Below, piece after piece: positions 13,983-22,282 of a stretch of DNA of 64,000 nucleotides. Under the pieces are notes generated by a model, which worked only from the letters and a program-made list of their open reading frames with translations, was not told the origin of the DNA and made no database searches. Origin of the DNA: a virus; the IMG/VR virus record IMGVR_UViG_3300043409_001462, positions 1-64,000 of that record. One strand, given 5' to 3'. Every line of letters begins with the position of its first letter. The first letter of the stretch is position 1. The translations under genes and the position numbers were made by a program.

Positions 13983-14160
13983 CTTGATTTCTCTTCTGTT
14001 CTTCTAGTTCTTTGAGATGATTCATTAACATTTCAACATAAATGTCACGCTCGAATGGCAAAAGGTTTTCAATATCACTTATAGAATATTTATGATGCTG
14101 AATCAAAGAAAAATTAGTAGTATAATAATTCTCTAGAGTATTATGATTCAGCGCAATGTA
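13975..14160 (-). CDS. -1 frameshift extension of gp26 (gp51-like)
   Basis: After the T7 run at 14166-14160 the -1 frame stays open for 61 codons to TAA at 13975-13977. The residues include NTLENYY and HHKYSISDIENLLPFERDIY, which resembles short gp51-type or tail-assembly-chaperone segments in T4-like phages. There is no ATG near its beginning and no ribosome-binding site, so a separate gene is unlikely. It is most simply made by ribosomal frameshifting from gp26, as phages commonly do for paired tail chaperones (lambda G/GT, P2 E/E'). It overlaps the start of the holin-like gene. Confidence 0.7.
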   Translation of the reverse strand, partial: YIALNHNTLENYYTTNFSLIQHHKYSISDIENLLPFERDIYVEMLMNHLKELEEQKRNQDG

Positions 14161-14855
14161 AAAAAATCTGTTAACGAGGTCAGTTCAATTTGACGGTTGT
14201 TACCTAGCTTGTTCTTATACTCAATAATGTAATTAAGCTTAGGTTGGTTGAGAATAAAATCTCTTACTTTGTCGAAAGTTTTAACGTCAAGGTTATCGAT
14301 ATATTCAGAAATTTCATCCATAGTATAGTTCTTGGTGTCGTAAACATTATCAGCATCATAGAACTTTTCAATACATCTAAGCACTAGCTGATAGAAAGCT
14401 TCTTCGCCAGAGTTCATAAAATCTTTATCTTCATACAAACTAGCTTCTGGATATTTCATTACAATACCAGATGTTTCTGTTAGCTTGATTGTTTTTTCTA
14501 AATTTAATGGGAAAACAACATTGACATTATTCAAGTCAATATCGAAATCATAGTCCATGGTATCTTCGTTGTCACGATAGGTAACAGAAACGATATTGTT
14601 AACTGACTGTGCTCTGATACGTAGGAATAGATATTCAACATCAAACAAAGCTAGCTTATCAATATTTAAATCGTCAAGAGCGCAGTTGTTGACTACTTGC
14701 TTAATCGCCAAAAGGATATCGTTTTCCTGTTCGCTTGTTTTAGCAATAAGTAGAATCTTTTCTTCCTTCACAAGGAATGGACGAAATCTAACTTCTCTTT
14801 TCGATGATGGGATTTTAATTTTAAAAATAGGGTGTTCAATTTTAGGTAAAGACAT
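14148..14855 (-). CDS. gp26: baseplate hub assembly protein, gp26-like
   Basis: A 235-residue protein of the T4_baseplate family (PF12322; T4 gp26). Features are MSLPKIEHPIFKIKIPSSKR at the start, then EVRFRPFLVKEEKILLIA, the conserved segment of the family, and DVEYLFLRIRAQSV. ATG 14855 has GGAG six bases upstream; the frame extends further to a TTG that lacks support. The end reads DFFTLR then TGA, and a slippery T7 run sits four codons before the stop. In T4 these proteins assist hub assembly and are absent or scarce in the virion. Confidence 0.8.
   Translation of the reverse strand: MSLPKIEHPIFKIKIPSSKREVRFRPFLVKEEKILLIAKTSEQENDILLAIKQVVNNCALDDLNIDKLALFDVEYLFLRIRAQSVNNIVSVTYRDNEDTMDYDFDIDLNNVNVVFPLNLEKTIKLTETSGIVMKYPEASLYEDKDFMNSGEEAFYQLVLRCIEKFYDADNVYDTKNYTMDEISEYIDNLDVKTFDKVRDFILNQPKLNYIIEYKNKLGNNRQIELTSLTDFFTLR
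14160..14166 (-). other. probable -1 ribosomal frameshift site
   Basis: On the minus strand the zero frame reads GAT TTT TTT ACA, a U-UUU-UUU heptamer that allows both tRNAs to re-pair after a -1 slip. The zero-frame stop is 12 nt downstream, and the -1 frame is open for 61 codons with family-like content. Confidence 0.65.
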
Positions 14856-14880
14856 ATTATTCTCCAATGTTATATTTCAA

Positions 14881-15657
14881 TTATCCGAAAGGCGAACCTA
14901 CAGCTAGCGGTCCAGTTCCTTGCATCGCCTCTTGACTATTCAATATTTCTTTCGTAGTATCAGATGTAAGTGTAGCCTGCGCTCCAGAAGGATTGCCAGC
15001 GAAAGTAGTAAATGGGTTTGTTGGCGTTGCTTGTATTTGACTATTCATCGCGCTACTAACACCAACCATAGCCCAATCTCTATAGCTGATACTAACTGTT
15101 ATTTTCATTAAATTGCTATTGTCACTCCAGCTAAGATTAATATCATTAATCGATTCTGGAAATGCTCGGTACATAACGATATCGTTTACTTGATTGCCAG
15201 CATTATCGTATACGTACACGTGAAGATCAGTTACATAATTGTCTTTATATTCAGTTGCATATGATGCACCGACATTTGATTCATATGCAGAGCCACTGAA
15301 ATCGAATATCTTATTCATCCATGTGTAGAAATACATGTATATCTGACTGTTTCGATCTGATATAAAAGTAATCGAGTTTTCAGTAAAGCGTGCATTGAAC
15401 GGCATCTTTTGAGATGGTCCAACACCGTATCGATTAATATCGCTTTGTAGTAATGCAACTCCAGGAACCTTAACTGACTCAGCTCGAACCTGCATTAATC
15501 TTTCAGTAGTAAGAACATCATTCGTTCCTTGATTAGTTCCAAAATAACTATTTTGCATACAGCGTGGTGAATTAAATGCAACGATAAATTTGTTGGTTTG
15601 TAACACACCATTTTTAGATATATCTGATCTGAAATTATTTAAATTAAAACCAGCCAT
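14881..15657 (-). CDS. gp54: baseplate tail-tube initiator, gp54-like
   Basis: A 258-residue protein with the tail-tube fold signature: RAESVKVPGVAL, then INRYGVGPSQKMPFNARF, YMYFYTWMNKIF and FPESINDINLSWSDNSNLMK with a final SYRDW. T4 gp54 and the tube protein gp19 share this fold; gp54 starts tube polymerisation on the baseplate. Its place between gp26 and the gp4-proximal gene, away from the sheath, favours gp54. It ends in GTGPLAVGSPFG, almost the same tail as the gp5-like protein (GVGPLVTGSAFG). Confidence 0.72.
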   Translation of the reverse strand: MAGFNLNNFRSDISKNGVLQTNKFIVAFNSPRCMQNSYFGTNQGTNDVLTTERLMQVRAESVKVPGVALLQSDINRYGVGPSQKMPFNARFTENSITFISDRNSQIYMYFYTWMNKIFDFSGSAYESNVGASYATEYKDNYVTDLHVYVYDNAGNQVNDIVMYRAFPESINDINLSWSDNSNLMKITVSISYRDWAMVGVSSAMNSQIQATPTNPFTTFAGNPSGAQATLTSDTTKEILNSQEAMQGTGPLAVGSPFG

Positions 15658-16263
15658 TTATCGAACTTTCGCTATTGAGTCGTTGAACACTTTTGTCTTT
15701 GTAGCCTTTTGGAATCTTTCAAGAGGTAGCATTAATGCAGTGTCCCAGTTCGTTGGCTCTACGTATAGAAATTTACTTTGCACGTGATCCCATAGATATC
15801 TTTTAACACAGGGAGAAAATGCACCAAACTTAGCTGCGCTGTTCAGCATATTATAAGATAATTTAAGTTTAGTCGTATCATCGTATTTATTGTTATTAGC
15901 TGTAGAGTATAAAGCATCCATCAACTTAGCTCTAAGGTATGGTGGAAGGTAATGTAAATTAATACCAAGAAATCCACCTTCTTGGAAACCAATTGGGAAT
16001 ATCATTGGGAAAATATCATAGTATGGGAGTGTAGCTTTACCCTTTGGTTCGTAGAAAAACATAAACATACTACCGATATCTGTTGTTGATATAGACCCAA
16101 CAACGTTTTGTTTATCGTTCATCATACGGTTCTTGTTTACATTTCTAGATGTTAATTTTGAAGCTTCATCGCGATACCAGTTTCTGGCTGAAGCTGTTTT
16201 ATTTGGAGTAATGCCTTCGGCTTTACCTTTTTTAGCTACCGATTGGAATATGTAAGCTGCCAT
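15658..16263 (-). CDS. conserved T4-like virion protein
   Basis: A 201-residue protein with TLPYYDIFPMIFPIGFQEGG then FLGINLHYLPPYLRAKLMDA. I recall this segment from proteins beside baseplate genes in cyanophages and other T4-like phages, without a firm function. The N-terminus is basic (VAKKGKAEGITPNKTASARN). Its start overlaps the stop of gp4 at 16263 and its stop directly precedes gp54, so it belongs to the same late operon. Confidence 0.6.
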   Translation of the reverse strand: MAAYIFQSVAKKGKAEGITPNKTASARNWYRDEASKLTSRNVNKNRMMNDKQNVVGSISTTDIGSMFMFFYEPKGKATLPYYDIFPMIFPIGFQEGGFLGINLHYLPPYLRAKLMDALYSTANNNKYDDTTKLKLSYNMLNSAAKFGAFSPCVKRYLWDHVQSKFLYVEPTNWDTALMLPLERFQKATKTKVFNDSIAKVR

Positions 16264-16703
16264 TAAAATTTAATTCCTAATTCTTTTTCGGTAAAGATAC
16301 TAAAAGTCCATTTACGGTCTTCGCAAAACTCTCTTGCTGCTTTCCACTTAGCACTATTTATGCCCCAAGTACAAACCTCATTAATGTATCTTCTTGATTT
16401 GGTTTCTTTAATGACAGGTGGTACTGTTTGATAAGCTGGCTTTACTTCGATTATTTGAACCTCTATTTTGCCGTCAGCTGTATGTTTCTTAACATAGAAA
16501 TCTGGGAAATAGCGATGCACCTTACCATCAACAGGCGATCGATATGGAATACAAAACTCTTCTGACGACCATTGAATAACATGTGGATGATCATCCAGAT
16601 GCATCATTAGCTTTAATTCCCAACGAGATCTATAAATAACATTATTGGGATCGCCTTTGTATTTATGTGGATTTTTGGGTCTAAAATATCCTTTGTATGC
16701 CAT
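16263..16703 (-). CDS. gp4: head completion protein, gp4-like (PD-(D/E)XK fold)
   Basis: A 146-residue homologue of T4 gp4 (gp50/65), required to complete DNA-filled heads. The match is strong: MAYKGYFRPKNPHKYKGDP, then IYRSRWELKLMMHLD, GKVHRYFPDFYVK and IIEVKPAYQ, and late TWGINSAKWKAAREFCE. Glu in RSRWELK, Asp in PDFYV and Glu/Lys in EVKP fit a TnsA-like nuclease core. ATG 16703 matches the family start; ATG 16715 is an in-frame alternative. A perfect TATAAATA late promoter lies upstream on the minus strand. Confidence 0.85.
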   Translation of the reverse strand: MAYKGYFRPKNPHKYKGDPNNVIYRSRWELKLMMHLDDHPHVIQWSSEEFCIPYRSPVDGKVHRYFPDFYVKKHTADGKIEVQIIEVKPAYQTVPPVIKETKSRRYINEVCTWGINSAKWKAAREFCEDRKWTFSIFTEKELGIKF

Positions 16704-16715
16704 TCCTTGCACCAT

Positions 16716-16723
16716 AATAAATA
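16716..16723 (+). promoter_or_regulatory. putative late promoter for the baseplate operon
   Basis: AATAAATA, one mismatch from the T4 late consensus, 27 nt before the gp48 ATG. It faces away from the minus-strand promoter at 16733-16740. Confidence 0.55.
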
Positions 16724-16732
16724 GTAAAAAGA

Positions 16733-16740
16733 TATTTATA
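16733..16740 (-). promoter_or_regulatory. late promoter, TATAAATA, minus strand
   Basis: Read on the minus strand the eight bases are TATAAATA, exactly the T4 late consensus. The gp4 ATG is 30 nt downstream. This is the only promoter-like site seen for the minus-strand operon 16703-10684. Confidence 0.7.
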
Positions 16741-16750
16741 GGATTAACAT

Positions 16751-17713
16751 ATGTCGATACTAACGACAATCAAAGATAAAGCAGTTCAAGGCGGACAATG
16801 GGTTAAGGCTAATCCTAAAATTGCAATTGGCGCAGGCATGGCTATTGGTGGTGCAGCCATTGTGGGAAATGCATTTCTTAAACCACCAAGAGCTGTATCA
16901 GAGTCAAAATATCTTGGTGATTTGATGTTCCCAGGAGATTTGATTGATTCTTCGGCGAACCGTAATTCATATATTGCTATTCAGTTTCAAAAGTACGAAC
17001 GTCGTTCTATTTTTAATCAACCATTTTTATCTGCAACTGGTGGTATTCGTTTACCTGTACCAAATCAATTAAGTGATAATCAACAAGTAAATTTTGAACC
17101 AGCAGAAGCATCTAGTCCCGCTGTTGGTGCTGGTATCGAACAAGGTTTAAGAGGTGGTAGCGGATTTGTTGGAGGTGGTATTATTTCTGGTATAGCTGCA
17201 AATGTTGGTACAAGAATGGCACAAGCAACAGGCGCAGTAGCATCATCATTAACAGGAGCTAGCACTGCTGAAATGTTACAGCTTGGTGGTCTTGCCCAAA
17301 ACCCATTCCTTACTGTGTTGTTTAAATCACCAAATTTTAAAAAACATCAGTTTTCTTGGAAGCTTGCACCAAACAATGCACAAGAATCAAACACTATTCG
17401 CGATATAGTTAACACATTTAAATCAAACATGCTTCCTGCTATGGCACCAAATGCTGGTGGTACATTGTTAACTTATCCTAACATTGCAATTATCAGTCTT
17501 TATCCAGACGAAACTTTTCTTTATAAATTTAAACCATGCGTTATCGAATCAATGGATGTTAATTACGCTATTGGAGGACAACCTTCATTTTTCAAAGGAA
17601 CTAACGCTCCTACCATTGTAGAAATTAGCATTAATTTACTCGAAATTGAATACTGGTTAAAGGAAGATTACGAAGACAATTCATTCCGTGGTGGAGGATC
17701 TTTCTTTGGCTGA
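16751..17713 (+). CDS. gp48: baseplate tail-tube cap, gp48-like
   Basis: A 320-residue protein related to T4 gp48, which caps the baseplate hub and links to the tube. Evidence is NPFLTVLFKSPNFKKHQFSW followed by KLAPNNAQESNTIRDIVNTF, and VIESMDVNYAIGGQPSFF with SINLLEIEYWLKEDY at the end. The N-terminus (1-50) is Gly/Ala-rich and hydrophobic (IAIGAGMAIGGAAIVGNAF). Ends GGGSFFG, matching the S-x-F-G ends of gp5, gp54 and the hub hydrolase. AGGA seven bases before the ATG. First gene of the plus-strand late operon. Confidence 0.75.
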   Translation: MSILTTIKDKAVQGGQWVKANPKIAIGAGMAIGGAAIVGNAFLKPPRAVSESKYLGDLMFPGDLIDSSANRNSYIAIQFQKYERRSIFNQPFLSATGGIRLPVPNQLSDNQQVNFEPAEASSPAVGAGIEQGLRGGSGFVGGGIISGIAANVGTRMAQATGAVASSLTGASTAEMLQLGGLAQNPFLTVLFKSPNFKKHQFSWKLAPNNAQESNTIRDIVNTFKSNMLPAMAPNAGGTLLTYPNIAIISLYPDETFLYKFKPCVIESMDVNYAIGGQPSFFKGTNAPTIVEISINLLEIEYWLKEDYEDNSFRGGGSFFG

Positions 17714-18593
17714 GAACTATTTTAAAAAATTCCCTCTTACATATTACAATAATTACCTTGCTGTTGATATAACAAAAAGATCAGCTGTAACTCAGGATGC
17801 GTTTAAAAATCCATATTACTTTTACCCATACGATATTCCACAGGGCGAAAGACCAGATCAGTTTGCAGACAACTACTACAATGATCAGTTTATGGATTGG
17901 GTGTTATATCTTGGGAATAAAACTATAGACCCATATAGCTGGTATATGAGTGAGAATAATTTTAACAATTTTCTCATCAAAAAATACAACGTTAGTATTG
18001 ATGTACTTCAAGATAAAATAGCTTTCTATAGAAATAACTGGTACGAGAAAGAAGAGAAGATATCTGTATCAGAGTATGCTGTATTAGCTAATAATGTTCA
18101 TAGATACTGGCAACCATATTACAACAACAGTACTGCGATATCTGGTTATGAAAGAGTTAAACAAGACTGGATTATCAATACTAATTCTGTGAGAAAATAC
18201 ACAGCTAATAGTTCTTCGTTCGTTAATTTTAAAACAAACGAAATTGTAGATATAACTTTCGATGTATCTAATAAAGGAACAGGGCAGGTTGTTGTAGCTA
18301 ATTCTTCCTCTATCACGCTCCAAAATATATATGGTACTTCTCTTGCTAATAGCACAGTTGTTATTTCTGGAACAAGTTATTTAAAAGGAAGAGAAAGCTC
18401 CGCCAATGCTAAATTTGGCACAGCTTCAAACGTAGTAGATAATATTCCTCTTAATGAAGTAATTTACTGGAGTCCAGTTTCTGTATATGAAGCTGAAAGA
18501 GAAAAAAACGAACAGAAGAAATCTATCAATGTACTTGATAATAGATATTCAATGAGAGTTTCAAGCGAATTAACCAAATTGATGAAAATTTAA
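17706..18593 (+). CDS. gp53: baseplate wedge protein, gp53-like
   Basis: A 295-residue protein related to T4 gp53. Family features are NYFKKFPLTYYNNYLAVDIT at the start, then PDQFADNYYNDQFMDWVLYL followed by NKTIDPYSWYMSE and FLIKKY. T4 gp53 is 196 residues; the extra C-terminal part is beta-rich with Asn/Ser repeats. There is no ATG in the right place. GGAGG at 17693-17697 points to a TTG start at 17706, inside the end of gp48; GTG 17688 is the upstream limit. The stop abuts the ATG of the next gene. Confidence 0.75.
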   Translation: MAENYFKKFPLTYYNNYLAVDITKRSAVTQDAFKNPYYFYPYDIPQGERPDQFADNYYNDQFMDWVLYLGNKTIDPYSWYMSENNFNNFLIKKYNVSIDVLQDKIAFYRNNWYEKEEKISVSEYAVLANNVHRYWQPYYNNSTAISGYERVKQDWIINTNSVRKYTANSSSFVNFKTNEIVDITFDVSNKGTGQVVVANSSSITLQNIYGTSLANSTVVISGTSYLKGRESSANAKFGTASNVVDNIPLNEVIYWSPVSVYEAEREKNEQKKSINVLDNRYSMRVSSELTKLMKI

Positions 18594-19826
18594 ATGGCTG
18601 ACGGCTACAATCCTGGGGATATCATAATCGATACTTTCTCGCTTTCTTCTCAAAGAGGAAGCTTGAATCTTGCATCATCATTTATATCCGCCTCGATATT
18701 CGAAAGCATATTTACTCCTGGTATTATAGGCGATATTAGTGTTCTTGATACTGATGATCAGTTAGGCAAATTAAAAATAACTGGCGACGAAACTGTTGAA
18801 ATATCTTTTAAAGCTCCTGGTGGCGAATCAGCTAATTACAAATTCGCCTTACATGCGCTCGAGGATGTTAAGTCTGAAGGCACTCAGAAAGCTAAAACGT
18901 ATACACTTAAGGTTGTTTCCGAAGAAGCTCTTCACTCTAAAACTAATTACGTTCAGAAAAGTTTTAACTCTCCAATATCTGATATGGTTAAAGATATCCA
19001 TAAAAACTTTATGAAGAGTGAAAAGCCATTAGAGGTCGAAGATACTAAAGGTAAACAGAAAATAATTATTGGTCATCAAAATCCATATAAAGCGACTGAT
19101 ATTGTTCGTCGTCGTAGTATATCTAATGAAAATAAATCATCTGCTTATGTGTTCTTTGAAACTAGAAATGGTGGTAATCAAACATTTAAATTTACAACAA
19201 TTGAAAAGCTGTTTGGTGAAGAAGCGATTAAAGATTTCCAACAGTCGGATGCAATTAACAGTAGTATTATGAATCAAACTGATAACAATATTATTGCATA
19301 TGAAGTACCTAAACAGTTCTCGTCTACAGAGCGTATTTCAATCGGTGGTAAAACAAGAGTATCAAGTTTCGATATTAGAACACATACTTATAAAACAAAA
19401 GACGTTGATACTGACTCTACTCAATTTAAAATGGGCGGTAAAGGCGATTACGATTCTTCTGAATTTAAATCAAAATACCAACAGCCAAAAATACCAACAC
19501 AGGCAATGATACCAGTCGATACATCACAAAGACCAGTAACTAACATACCAGAGCAAACGGCAGATCAAAAAGCTTTCCTTGCAAGTCTTATGCAAAACGC
19601 TATGAAGATTAGAGTTTATGGAGACGCTAAACTAGCAGCTGGATATACAATAAATGCAGCTATACCAAACAAAGTAAGTACAACTGATAATGGTCAAACT
19701 GATCCTATGTTGTCTGGTAAATTTTTAATTTCTAGAATACATCATCAAATTGGTACTGCAGGAGAGCGTCCTAGATATACCTGCGTTCTAGAACTGTTAA
19801 AAGGTAATCTTGAGGAAGGCGTATAA
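18594..19826 (+). CDS. gp27: baseplate hub protein, gp27-like
   Basis: A 410-residue protein with the layout of hub proteins of the gp27/gpD class: beta-rich N-terminus (LSSQRGSLNLASSFISASIF, VEISFKAPGG), a middle helical domain (SPISDMVKDIHKNFMKSEKP) and a C-terminal beta domain (KIRVYGDAKLAAGYTINAAI then SGKFLISRIHHQI). T4 gp27 is 391 residues and forms the trimeric hub around the gp5 spike. The next gene is the gp5 OB-fold protein, overlapping by one base, which supports the call. Confidence 0.72.
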   Translation: MADGYNPGDIIIDTFSLSSQRGSLNLASSFISASIFESIFTPGIIGDISVLDTDDQLGKLKITGDETVEISFKAPGGESANYKFALHALEDVKSEGTQKAKTYTLKVVSEEALHSKTNYVQKSFNSPISDMVKDIHKNFMKSEKPLEVEDTKGKQKIIIGHQNPYKATDIVRRRSISNENKSSAYVFFETRNGGNQTFKFTTIEKLFGEEAIKDFQQSDAINSSIMNQTDNNIIAYEVPKQFSSTERISIGGKTRVSSFDIRTHTYKTKDVDTDSTQFKMGGKGDYDSSEFKSKYQQPKIPTQAMIPVDTSQRPVTNIPEQTADQKAFLASLMQNAMKIRVYGDAKLAAGYTINAAIPNKVSTTDNGQTDPMLSGKFLISRIHHQIGTAGERPRYTCVLELLKGNLEEGV

Positions 19827-21562
19827 TGACAGAAAGAGATTTCGGTTCTGGTAAATGGATAGCTGAAGTTGTTAATGTAAAAGATCCAGACCAATCTGGC
19901 AGAGTACAAATACGTATTTTTGGTAGACACGACGATAAAGAAAATATCAAAGACGAAGATCTTCATTGGGCTATACCAATGCAGCCTGTTACTTCTGCTG
20001 CTTATGGTAAAATTGGTATGTCGCCATTAGGATTAGTTAGAGGTTCTAAAGTTTATGGAGAGTGGTTCGACTCAGATAATCAGCTTCCAATTATCTTTGG
20101 TAGTCTTGGTAAAGCTGGTGATCCAAAAGAGGGTGGTGATACAACTGATGGTATACCAGAAATTGATACTAAGAAAGGTAGCATACCTGGTCCTTCTCAA
20201 AACTATAGCGATCCAGTACCGATAAACCCATACAGTAATTTGTTCGGTAGCAAAATCGATATTAACAAAATCAACAACGAAAAAACAGAAGATTTTAAAA
20301 CTATCGCTACTTACACACCTGCAACTGGTATCGTTAATAATGAAAAGGTTGATGAGAAGCTCAAAGAACCAAAGAAACCAACAACAGCTTCTGCTAAAAA
20401 AGATGATACATCCGACGTTCTTGATATTGTAAAACAGGTTGACCCAGACAAGAAAAGCAGAGTATTACCAGAAGCTGCTGACGGGTTCAAACAAGTGCAA
20501 AACATAATGAGTATGACTAGTCCAGGAGGTATCACCAAACTATTAAGTGGTGGTATACAAGGAGCTATTGGTGGACTAGCTAAAAATTTAGGACTGGCTA
20601 ATGTTATGGGTCCGTTAAATCAGGTGCTTAAACAAGCTAACTTACCACCAGTTGTACAAAATGCATTACGTGGTGCATTAGCTAATGTAGCTAAATCTGC
20701 AATGAGTAGTGGTGGTAAATATAATTCTAATGCAATAAGCAATACAATACCAGGTATAAATCCAAGAAGAGGTTCGCCATCTACAAATTTGATAGTAGCT
20801 ACGGTAGCTGCTACATACATACAACAATATTTTGCTCTTGATAAAGAACCATACCCAGGTTATATTCAATGGAAAGATCCTACTTCAGGTAATTTACGTT
20901 ATACTTTAAGAGGTCAAGAACCACACTATTCTTCTGCACAAGCGCACGTTCAAGGAAACTCAGCTGCTCAAATGGTGAAAACCTTAGCTCCAATATTGAC
21001 AAAGCTGACGCAAGGAGGAACATTATCTACTTCTGATATAACTAAATTAGCAACAACTCTAACTAAATCAATGGACGGTGTTGCAGCTGATGGTCTTTCA
21101 AAAGTATTAGGTAAAGGTGTTGATTTAAAATCGATTATAGGAATGGCTAGCAAACTTATACCAAACATAGCTGGCGCTATTGGTAAATTGACTGGTGGTC
21201 ATTTACCTAAATCTGTTTTAGATGTTGGTAAAGTTGGTGAATCTATGAACGATTTTACAAAGAACCAATCATTACTTGCGATGAAAAAGAAAGAGATGAA
21301 AAAAGCTATAGAACCAGAACCACCTGCAGAGCAAGACGCCCAAATACAGGCGTACAATGATTATGTTGCTAAAGGTGATATGTCTATATCAGGCGAAGGT
21401 GGAGCTTTTGGTGCTGCGGCTGATGTTGCTGCAGATAACGCAGCAGCTGCTGGAGCTGGTGCAGCTGCTCCTATGATAACAAATGATACACAAAATATTA
21501 TTGACAATCAACAATCTATTCAAGGTGTTGGTCCGTTAGTTACTGGCTCAGCATTCGGTTAA
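19826..21562 (+). CDS. gp5: baseplate hub spike protein, gp5-like (OB fold)
   Basis: A 578-residue protein. Residues about 8-110 match the gp5 OB-fold domain: GKWIAEVVNVKDPDQSGRVQ, IRIFGRHDD, EDLHWAIPMQPVTSAAYGKI then VYGEWFD and PIIFGSLGK. No T4-type lysozyme domain is recognisable, and the beta-helix needle is missing; it is encoded by the next gene. Residues about 210-310 and 370-450 are helical and Gly/Ala-rich. The C-terminus is Ala-rich and ends GVGPLVTGSAFG. In T4, gp5 forms the cell-puncturing device on the gp27 hub. Confidence 0.75.
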   Translation: MTERDFGSGKWIAEVVNVKDPDQSGRVQIRIFGRHDDKENIKDEDLHWAIPMQPVTSAAYGKIGMSPLGLVRGSKVYGEWFDSDNQLPIIFGSLGKAGDPKEGGDTTDGIPEIDTKKGSIPGPSQNYSDPVPINPYSNLFGSKIDINKINNEKTEDFKTIATYTPATGIVNNEKVDEKLKEPKKPTTASAKKDDTSDVLDIVKQVDPDKKSRVLPEAADGFKQVQNIMSMTSPGGITKLLSGGIQGAIGGLAKNLGLANVMGPLNQVLKQANLPPVVQNALRGALANVAKSAMSSGGKYNSNAISNTIPGINPRRGSPSTNLIVATVAATYIQQYFALDKEPYPGYIQWKDPTSGNLRYTLRGQEPHYSSAQAHVQGNSAAQMVKTLAPILTKLTQGGTLSTSDITKLATTLTKSMDGVAADGLSKVLGKGVDLKSIIGMASKLIPNIAGAIGKLTGGHLPKSVLDVGKVGESMNDFTKNQSLLAMKKKEMKKAIEPEPPAEQDAQIQAYNDYVAKGDMSISGEGGAFGAAADVAADNAAAAGAGAAAPMITNDTQNIIDNQQSIQGVGPLVTGSAFG

Positions 21563-21571
21563 AGGTGGAAT

Positions 21572-22282
21572 ATGGCAACAGAATACGATCCAAATAACGC
21601 CCATCCTAAAATACCTTTCAAAGGTACATATCCTAATCTTTGGGTTACTCAGAGGGCAGATGGTAGTCAAGAAATACGCAGTTTAGAACCAGGTCAAGAA
21701 AGTTTTTTTGTAGTACAACCAACTGGTAATTATACTGGGCATGGTCCTGATGGCGCTGAGATTAAAGTAACAGTTGGTAAACAACACACATACAATGCCG
21801 ATGGTACATCTCAAACAACAGATGGGCATACTGATACGAAAGTGAGTGGATCTAATCGTTCTTCTATCGCAGGTAGTGACCACTCAGAAACAGCAGGAAA
21901 CAAATACTCTGGTGGTGGAGGTGTTTGTGTTGTAGGAACAAAAGGCTCTCAGATAACTCACTCTGACGGCGATGTGTTTCACGTGAGCGAAGGTAATATA
22001 GTTACTGATCATACAGGCTCGGTAAACCATAATTATACTGGTGATTTTGTTGATCAAGTAAATGGTAATAAAGTAAATATGATCAAAGGTGAGTATGGCG
22101 TAAACATATCAGAAGGCAACTATGATGTGCAAGTAGATGCTGGTAAAGCTAGAGTTTGGGCGTCAGATGATATATTAATTGAAAGTATTTCAAAAATAAC
22201 ATTAAAGGTTGGTGGTTCTACTATTGTTATTGAACCTTCAGTAATTACAATTAAGAGCGCTAAGGTGGATATTAATCCATGA
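21572..22282 (+). CDS. beta-helical spike needle protein
   Basis: A 236-residue protein resembling the triple-stranded beta-helix of the gp5 C-terminus and VgrG spikes. Short repeats of G/D/N turns and alternating residues run from about 85 (HTDTKVSGSNRSSIAGSDHS) through EGNYDVQVDAGKARVWASDD to the tip KITLKVGGSTIVIEPSVITI with AKVDINP. It sits between the OB-fold protein and the PAAR tip gene, so T4 gp5 functions are split over separate genes here. GGTGG precedes the ATG. Confidence 0.72.
   Translation: MATEYDPNNAHPKIPFKGTYPNLWVTQRADGSQEIRSLEPGQESFFVVQPTGNYTGHGPDGAEIKVTVGKQHTYNADGTSQTTDGHTDTKVSGSNRSSIAGSDHSETAGNKYSGGGGVCVVGTKGSQITHSDGDVFHVSEGNIVTDHTGSVNHNYTGDFVDQVNGNKVNMIKGEYGVNISEGNYDVQVDAGKARVWASDDILIESISKITLKVGGSTIVIEPSVITIKSAKVDINP

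Noticed and set aside
19826-21562. T4-type lysozyme domain in the gp5-like protein
   Set aside because: No lysozyme-like catalytic segment was recognised between the OB fold and the C-terminus; the middle is Gly/Ala-rich and helical.
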